Positions 57,880-64,000 of a stretch of 64,000 nucleotides of DNA are shown one piece after another. Made by a program: the position numbers and the translations under genes. Source of the DNA: Bimuria novae-zelandiae CBS 107.79. Lineage: Eukaryota; Ascomycota; Dothideomycetes; Pleosporales; Didymosphaeriaceae. Location of the stretch: positions 475,079 to 539,078 of the forward strand of contig ML976682.1 in NCBI GenBank assembly GCA_010015655.1, in the 5' to 3' direction. The stretch's first letter is position 1, and every line of letters starts with the position of its first letter. The notes under the pieces are model-generated. The model was not told the origin of the DNA. It did not search any database and saw only the letters and a list, made by a program, of their open reading frames with translations.

Positions 57880-59350
57880 ATACTTAAGAAGCTAGTAGAC
57901 TAAGAAGAATAGATCTTCCTACGTAAGAATAGCGCAAATCGAAATCACCTCTAGCCTATAGTTAACCTAGATCTTAACGAGGAGGAACTCGAACAGCTTA
58001 AGAAGCCTAAACCTATAATACTAAAATAATACTATAAGATAATAGAGTAAGATACTAGCGTCGTGCTAAGAAATATAATAATTAAGAAATTCTAGTAATA
58101 CTAGTAGGCGGAGAGAGGCTACGATTAAGTCTTAATTAGATATATAATTAAAAGGAAAGCGTTAGACAACTTTACTTAAAAAATTAATAAAATAATTAGC
58201 TACTACTATATAAATTTAATTTAGAGCGACGATACAGCGTATGCTTAACTAAAGAAGCTTAAAAAGCACCTTTACCTATTAATAGCTAAAGGAGAGCTAT
58301 AGCTTCTAGTAAAGTATTAGTAATTATAGAGCCGACCTTGCAATAATATTAATACCTGGCTAGATAAGTAGCTATATATTATATGTCTATGCGAGGCAGC
58401 AAACCTACCTAACATTATATTACTATAAGTATAGTGCGATTTCCTACTTGCTATTAAAGGTCTTAACGACACATAGTGTTATGAGGCTCTCACACCTTAT
58501 TCTGATCCGGATTAGGGCAGTAAGGTATCATAGTACTTTATAAATTATTTAGTAATATAAGTTAATGCGACACTTAGCGCGAGGCTAAATAATTTAATCA
58601 TATAATAAAGTAAAATAACTACTAGTCTATATAGGAGAACGTACTCACACAGAAGATATGTAAGTTAACTACAAGGAGTATATAAAGGAAACCGTCCTGT
58701 ATATATACCCTCCTTGTCCCATAGAATCCCACGATGTCCCATATCCTGGCGTCGTGGGATCCCATGGGATTTCCTGGGACGTCACGTGATCGGGGTCACG
58801 TGGTCCCACGGTGTCCCATAGCCTTGGCGTCTGGAACAGCCTGGGACGTTACGTAAGCCTGAGGTGGGACCCGGATGCCGTCATAAGGCTCGCCGTCCCA
58901 CCGTCGACTTCTGGACCGTAACACATAGGCAACTACTTAGTAAGCTAATATATTTAAAGTATAAATCTAGGGATAGTTTATTAAGAGCTTAAATAACCTT
59001 ATTACTTAATTTACTATATACTAGCACTTAACAAGACTAGTAGCGTTATTGCTTAGTACCTTTACTACACTTGACATTAGTTAGAATGAAGACAAGCTAT
59101 AAGTAATAGAAAATAAAGATAAAGTTAAAGATAATAAAAAGTCTAAGTGTCTATATAGTCTTAATTATTAATTTAAGGACTATTAGTACCTTAGAGTAAA
59201 AGGCAAGCCTTAAGGATAGACGCTAAAGCCTGAGATATAAGAATAATTTAATAAGGCTATAGTAAGTTAATTAATATTTAGAGGAGCTATAAAAGTAGTA
59301 CTTAAAGTAAGTAAGAGCGTAGTAAAAGCTAAAGACTAGGTAAGACTAGT
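57880..59350 (+). pseudogene. Copia gag, split by a solo LTR
   Basis: KKLKKHLYLLIAKGELXLLV at about 58,255-58,310 and LPNIILLXVXCDFLLAIKGL at about 58,410-58,470 resemble the UBN2/Copia gag domain. After the solo LTR the frame resumes with LTRLVALLLSTFTTLDISWN at about 59,025-59,085, the LT..LSSL..TLDLT part, and a cysteine/histidine remnant, CLYSLNYQFKDYQYL at about 59,150, where a zinc knuckle is expected. Residues are read through RIP stops; limits approximate. Confidence 0.68.
58534..58923 (-). repeat. Solo LTR in Copia gag, with perfect 5-bp target duplication
   Basis: CATAG stands on both sides (58529-58533, 58924-58928). Read on the minus strand the 390-bp unit starts TGTTACGGTCC and ends AAAGTA (TA from CA). 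It contains TATATATACAGG as a likely promoter and many GTCCCA/TGGGAC repeats, plus GATCCCATGGGA, also present in the Gypsy II LTR. The promoter-proximal GC-rich part is unmutated while the 3' part is AT-rich. No internal region remains, so it arose by LTR-LTR recombination of a full element. Confidence 0.85.
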
Positions 59351-59639
59351 AGTATTTGTAGTATTAATAGTACCGCGATAGTTTAATAATTATAGATCTA
59401 TGCTTAACACGCTAAATAGTTATATATTATAGCTTATAATAAGCTCTAAATACGTAAGCGAGTAAATAGTTAAGTTAAGTTTAATTAATTAATAGATTTA
59501 TAACTTAGGATTAAATATACACGTTATAAATAGCAGAGTCCATAGTTAGAAGAAGCAAGCTAATAGGATAAGTAAAATTATTAAGGCTAAAGACTAAGAG
59601 CTATTAATACACGAGTAGAAAGACGTTATTTTACTTATT

Positions 59640-62600
59640 AACACGCCTAAAGGTATAGAGTAGATAGAGCTTACTTACGTTATATATATCTTAAAATTCC
59701 TTACTAACGTTGTTAGCCTGTTACGCTGTTAATTAATAATCATTTATAATAAATTAAAATAAGACTATTTATATTAGAAGAGCTAGGAGAATATAGTTTA
59801 TAAGCTTAACTATACTAGCAGCTACTATTTAATAGACGCTAAAGGCATAAGAGACTAGATACTAGTTCTCTACTTACAGCCTTAGTACACGCGCGCAAGA
59901 AGCCTTTATACAAACCAAAGAAGTAACTGCAGCTCACTATAGAGGAAGCACATGTTATATGGGGCCATGCTGGCAAAGAGACGATCGAGCACCTGCCTGA
60001 GAGCGTTAAAGGCCTACACATTACGAGCGGTCAAGCACCAAAGTAGAAGGACTGTGAGACGTGTATATAGTTAAAGCTAATAAAGATTGTTAGTAGAAGA
60101 CTATCTTAAGAACTAGCAACTTAACCGTTCTAATATATTAGTATATATTTAATATAGCTCCTAGAGCGAGGAGAGCGTTATTATAATAGTAATTAGTATT
60201 TATTCTACGCTTTTAATTAGCACACGAAGTAGTATAAAGCATGTTATATACCTAATAGGATAAAGGCTACTTTAACTAAAGTCTTTAAGTAATTACTAGC
60301 TAAGATTAAGTAGTAGTTCTAAAGCTAAGTTATTATCGTAAGGCTAGATATAGAGGCTAGATACGTTAAGCTACTAGAGCTTTATAAAGAACTTAGAATT
60401 ACTATTAAAGCTAGAGCTATAGAAGCTTAAAGCGGCACTATTAAACGCGTAAGGAAAACTATTGTAATTTAAGGTAGAGCTATATGTCTACACGTAGGTC
60501 TACTAAAGACATACGCTAATAAGTGCGTTATATTAGCTATATACTTACTTAATTATATATTAACTAAAGCAATATAATAGAAATGCTTATACACTAAAGT
60601 TAAAGGGGTAAAGTTATTAATTACTTACCTTAAAGTAATTAGAGTGAGAGTGTATATGCTTAATAAAAAGCTACCTAGGGGAGATAAGCTTAAATCTTAA
60701 GCCCTAATTAGCTATCTAGTAGGCTTTAACTTAACTAATATATACTAAGTATAGCTACTAATAATTAAATAAGTTATATAAACTTGAGACGTTATCTTCT
60801 TACGAGGCAAGCTTTATAACGAGCAAGGTAAGTACGTAGAGAAAAGCTATATTTATAAAGTAGTAAAGATGCTTAATATTAAGAAGACACCTAATTATAG
60901 TAATATATTAATTAATTAGCTATTTACACTAGAAGACTATTTTTATAGACTTAAGCTAGAGCTAGAACTTAATTCTAAATCTAAATTTAAGGCTAAGAGT
61001 AGGGATACTTAACTAGCTCTTATTACTTTAAAAAAGATACTAGAGAAGGACAAAATGCGCTAATCTATAGATTAGTTAAATAATATAGACTAACTAAAAG
61101 GCTACGCTCGAGCTCTAAAAGGAGAAGAACTAGATTAAACGTTAAATAACGTAAAGTAACGTAAAGAAATTAGTAGTTAATTATTATAAATGAACGTAAT
61201 AAAAGGCAAGCGAAGCTAGAAGCTAAGAAACTTTAGTACGTACGTAGTAATATTTATAGCTTATATTAATCCTATAGCACTAGCAAAGCTACTTAGCGAA
61301 GCACTAAAGACTGAACTATACTATAATTAGCTACTACTAGAGTTAAAAAGGTAAAAAGATCTAGACTATTATCTATTTAGTACTAAGTTTAAGATGGCAA
61401 GCTAAGAAGAGATTAACTATATTATTAGTTAAGGATACTTTAAAAGAGCTTTAGAGGCTACTAAGTAAGTAGATACGGAAGTGCTACTACTTATATAGGT
61501 ATTCTTATACATGTTTAACGAGGATGGATACCTCTACAAGTTTAAAGCTTAACTAGTTATCTAAGAAGATCTGTAGTAAGACTAGGGTGACACCAACGCA
61601 GCAACGCTAGCTATAAAGATTTTTAAATATCTTATTACTCTAGTAGTAGCATTTAACGTAGATCTATACTAGTATAATGTACTTAACGCCTTTTTAAACG
61701 TATTGCTTAATTAAACTATCTACGTACACTATCTAGTAGGATATAAAGAAGAACTTAGAAAACTACTAAAACGTAAGCGCGCCTTATATAGACTTTATAA
61801 CGCGTTATAACTATAGTATAAGTATCTTACTATAACGCTTACGAAGATAGGACTAAGACAGGTACCTAAAGTACTTTATTTATATAGTAGTAATTAACTT
61901 ATCGTCTTCTTCTTAATTAATAATATAGTAGTAGCTATATCTCGCAGCAATTAGGACGCCTATTATTAATTTAATAAATAACTAAGAGTAACCTATAACG
62001 TGTAATATCTAAGAGAACTAAAGTAGTTCTTAGGCATATACGTTATTTAAAACTATAAGTAAAAGTAGATCTTACTACTTTAAGATAGCTTTATTAATAA
62101 GGCAGTAAAGAAGTACAATATTATAAATATAAAGTATCTAGTAGTACCGCTAGCAAAAGGATATCTTAGCCTAAGTATAAAGGAGCTAGACAATCAGCGC
62201 ATAAAGCTTTATTAAGAGCTTATTAGATCGCTAGCCTATATAGTAATGTATATACGACCAGACGTCGCATACGCTTACTTAGAGCTATTTTGTTACCTTC
62301 AGAACCTAGGCTAGAAGCATGCCAGCGCAGCATATTGTGTATAAAAGTATTTAATTAGGACAAAGAAGCTAGCTATAGGAGCTTAAAAGAATACTAGTAG
62401 TTAATCTATTTATTTAAGTTTAAGCTTAGGGGGTGCAGAGCTAGCTAAGAGAGAACTATTATTTTACGGAGTATTAAACGTAGCTTTTATAAACGATCTA
62501 GAGACTTAATAAAGCTTATAAGAATACTTTTTTATCCTATATAGCATGCCTATTAACTAGAAGGCGACACTATAGCGCTTAGTTATAAAGTTAACTATAA

Positions 62601-62871
62601 AAATAAAACTTCTAGCTATATTAATAACTGCTAGTAAGCTTTAAGCATAGAATTGCCTATTTAAACATATTAACTTTAACTTAGAAACTATGCTAGCTAT
62701 CTACTGCGAGAACCTATAAATAGTAAGGATTATTACTAAGAATAAAGACAAGCTATTTATAAAACTACACTACGTTAATATATACTTGTATTAGCTTAAA
62801 TAAAAATAAGTAAAAGGACGTATATTAATCTAATAAAAGCCTACTAATTAGATACTAGCTAACGGACTTAC
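59640..62871 (+). pseudogene. Copia pol: GAG-pre-integrase, integrase, RT, RNase H
   Basis: At 59,940-60,060 an almost clean stretch reads EEAHVIWGHAGKETIEHLPE, then SVKGLHITSGQAPK*KDCET, the GAG-pre-integrase zinc region. Integrase core: ELYKELRITIKARAIEA*SG, then TIKRVRKTIVI (about 60,380-60,470). RT: KFKA*LVI*EDL, DTNAATLAIKIFKYLITLVV, AFNVDLY*YNVLNAFLNVLL and KRALYRLYNAL (about 61,540-61,815), then FFLINNIVVAI at about 61,908-61,940 in place of FF.YVDDIVV. RNase H contains SFADDLETR-like sequence and ends LANGLT. Most catalytic aspartates are lost. A 60-codon minus frame at 59839-60021 is a shadow. Confidence 0.85.
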
Positions 62872-64000
62872 TGTGACGGCCTGGCATGCCGGCAGGACAC
62901 ATGACCTCGCGTGAGAGGCGCGACTGCCTTACGCCTGGGTGTAGCTGCCTTACGCCTGGGCGCAGTTGCCCACGCACCCAGTGTAGCTATCTCGGATAGA
63001 TAGATGTTCCGTGCCAAGCGGCAGCGCATAAAAGCGCCGCAGGCCTGTGTACCTACAGTCTCCTTATCTTAGTGTAGCTAAAATAGAGCCAACCTACCTT
63101 ATCTACTCTCTTAATGCAGGAGCCTGTGCCTGTCTTTATATTATACTAAAATTTCTTTACTTAGCTAGAGATAGTAATAAAATATTAAGTTAAACCGCTT
63201 AATCTACCTGCGCGTATAACTTAATAATAACTACCCTAGAGGATCTATCGCACGACTACGCTAAGCTATTAGTTTATTATAGAGTATAATTACCCGCAAC
63301 GAGAGGTCCTAATACTATTAAGTAACGTACTACTTAAAGGGAGTTAAAGGACGTAGTTTAAAAACAGCACGCCGTAGCTAGCTAGGAGAGCTAATTAGCC
63401 TATCGCCCTTTACTTAATAAACGTGCTATACAGGCAACCTACTACTTACGTAAAGAGGGCTATAAGAGTCCTAGCCTCTATAAGAGAGGAACCTATTCTT
63501 ACTAACTATTCTAAGCACTACCTGCTTGCCTTCTCCTTACTAGAGAACTAATAACTAGCTACTCTACCTATAGTATTAATAAAATAGCACTAAAACACCT
63601 ATTTATAGCGTTAGTCTTAGAAAAGGAGATGCTAGGCAGCGCGTACGACCTATCTAAGCCCTTTATCTACTAAGAACACGAAATCCAGAGCTACAGCTCT
63701 ATTACTAAGGAAAATCACGATTAAGACACTTCCCTAAAACTTACTTGTATCTAGTAAGGTATTAATAAGGACCTCTTGCAACCTCCCTAGCTACCTATAT
63801 TTATTAGTAATAACCTAATTACTACGACGCTAAAGGCCGTGATTAAGCATTTTAGGCAGGAACTAGCAAAGATTACTATAGAGCTAGTTGGCCAGCTACT
63901 TCTTCGTAGTGTGGAGCGACAACAACTGTATATATACCGCTAGATCGCTACTAATATCTTAGCTAAAGGCGAAGGGCTGCATAGAGCCCTCGTTTAAGCG
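62872..64000 (+). mobile_element. Gypsy IV copy 3: LTR and gag start, running off the window
   Basis: TGTGACGGCCTGGCATGCCG at 62872 matches the LTR starts of copies 1 and 2. The GC-rich first 170 bp hold a CTGCCTTACGCCTGGG duplication (about 62,918-62,960); the motif AGCTAAAATAGAGC near 63,075 and ACCCGCAACGAGAGGT near 63,292 also occur in copy 1, at about 31,005 and 30,790 on the other strand. Gag-like sequence follows to 64000. The element entered the Copia gene between codons for the Thr and the expected Lys of ADGLTK. The inner LTR border is not defined and the second LTR is outside the window. Confidence 0.75.

Larger units (their letters stand above)
57560..62871 (+). mobile_element. 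Copia (Ty1-type) retrotransposon, 5' end unclear, 3' end cut by Gypsy IV
   Basis: Order of domains on the plus strand: gag, GAG-pre-integrase, integrase, reverse transcriptase (RVT_2), RNase H, which is the Copia order with integrase before RT. The 5' LTR was not found; a GGTTATAG at about 57,632 might mark a primer-binding site. The RNase H ends LANGLT at 62,871 (family ADGLTK), immediately followed by the LTR of Gypsy IV copy 3. A solo LTR sits in gag. Stops throughout indicate RIP. Confidence 0.8.

Noticed and set aside
59839..60021. Minus-strand frame of 60 codons
   Set aside because: It lies opposite the well-kept GAG-pre-integrase domain of Copia on the plus strand.

Overview
The window reads as a transposon graveyard from a filamentous ascomycete (Pezizomycotina). 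Almost all of it carries the signature of repeat-induced point mutation (RIP): TpA is in great excess, CpA/TpG are scarce, CpG is largely spared, and every transposon reading frame is full of TAA/TAG stops and D-to-N or E-to-K changes. LTR copies differ mainly by C-to-T and G-to-A transitions. I see no host gene that I can name, no tRNA or rRNA, and nothing prokaryotic. Function has to be read through the stops by recognising conserved protein motifs.

Layout. 1-7.3 kb: a Fot1/Pogo remnant, then a LINE fragment split by two abutting Fot-like elements (A and B); A itself holds a 901-bp insert with a 13-bp target duplication. 7.3-23.5 kb: one 1.8-kb Pogo-like element (C) blown up to 16.2 kb by nested insertions: element D, a complete chromodomain Gypsy element with matching 5-bp target duplications (Gypsy I, itself carrying element E), element F, and a piggyBac-like element (H). 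Subtracting the inserts returns a length close to that of its relatives. 23.5-27.1 kb: two further Pogo-like elements, I and G, that abut C and each other through shared TA dinucleotides. G looks unmutated and keeps an open frame, but 975 bases of it are a sequencing gap. 27.8-31.2 kb and 35.1-40.1 kb: two truncated minus-strand copies of a second Gypsy family (Gypsy IV), separated by an unidentified RIPped block holding a small hAT element, and by a MITE. 40.1-43.6 kb: a Gypsy pol fragment, an AT-rich island with weaker RIP, and a Tc1-like fragment. 43.7-55.8 kb: Gypsy III, interrupted in its reverse transcriptase by a complete Gypsy II. 55.8-57.5 kb: a Pogo-like element (J) inside the Gypsy III tail. 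57.5-62.9 kb: a Copia element with a solo LTR inside gag, cut at its end by a third Gypsy IV copy that runs off the window.

The parts do not form a pathway; they record successive insertions and inactivation by RIP. The points I find most unusual are: (1) the Pogo-like elements share a terminal repeat design, a conserved outer ACGTG and inner CCCCACCAAAA around a tandem unit of about 17 bp whose sequence differs between subfamilies; (2) elements repeatedly insert at the TA flanking an existing element; (3) G is an apparently RIP-free copy; and (4) two Gypsy elements carry a possible antisense reading frame between the chromodomain and the 3' LTR. Interior boundaries of degraded genes are approximate; LTR, TIR and target-site coordinates were read base by base.
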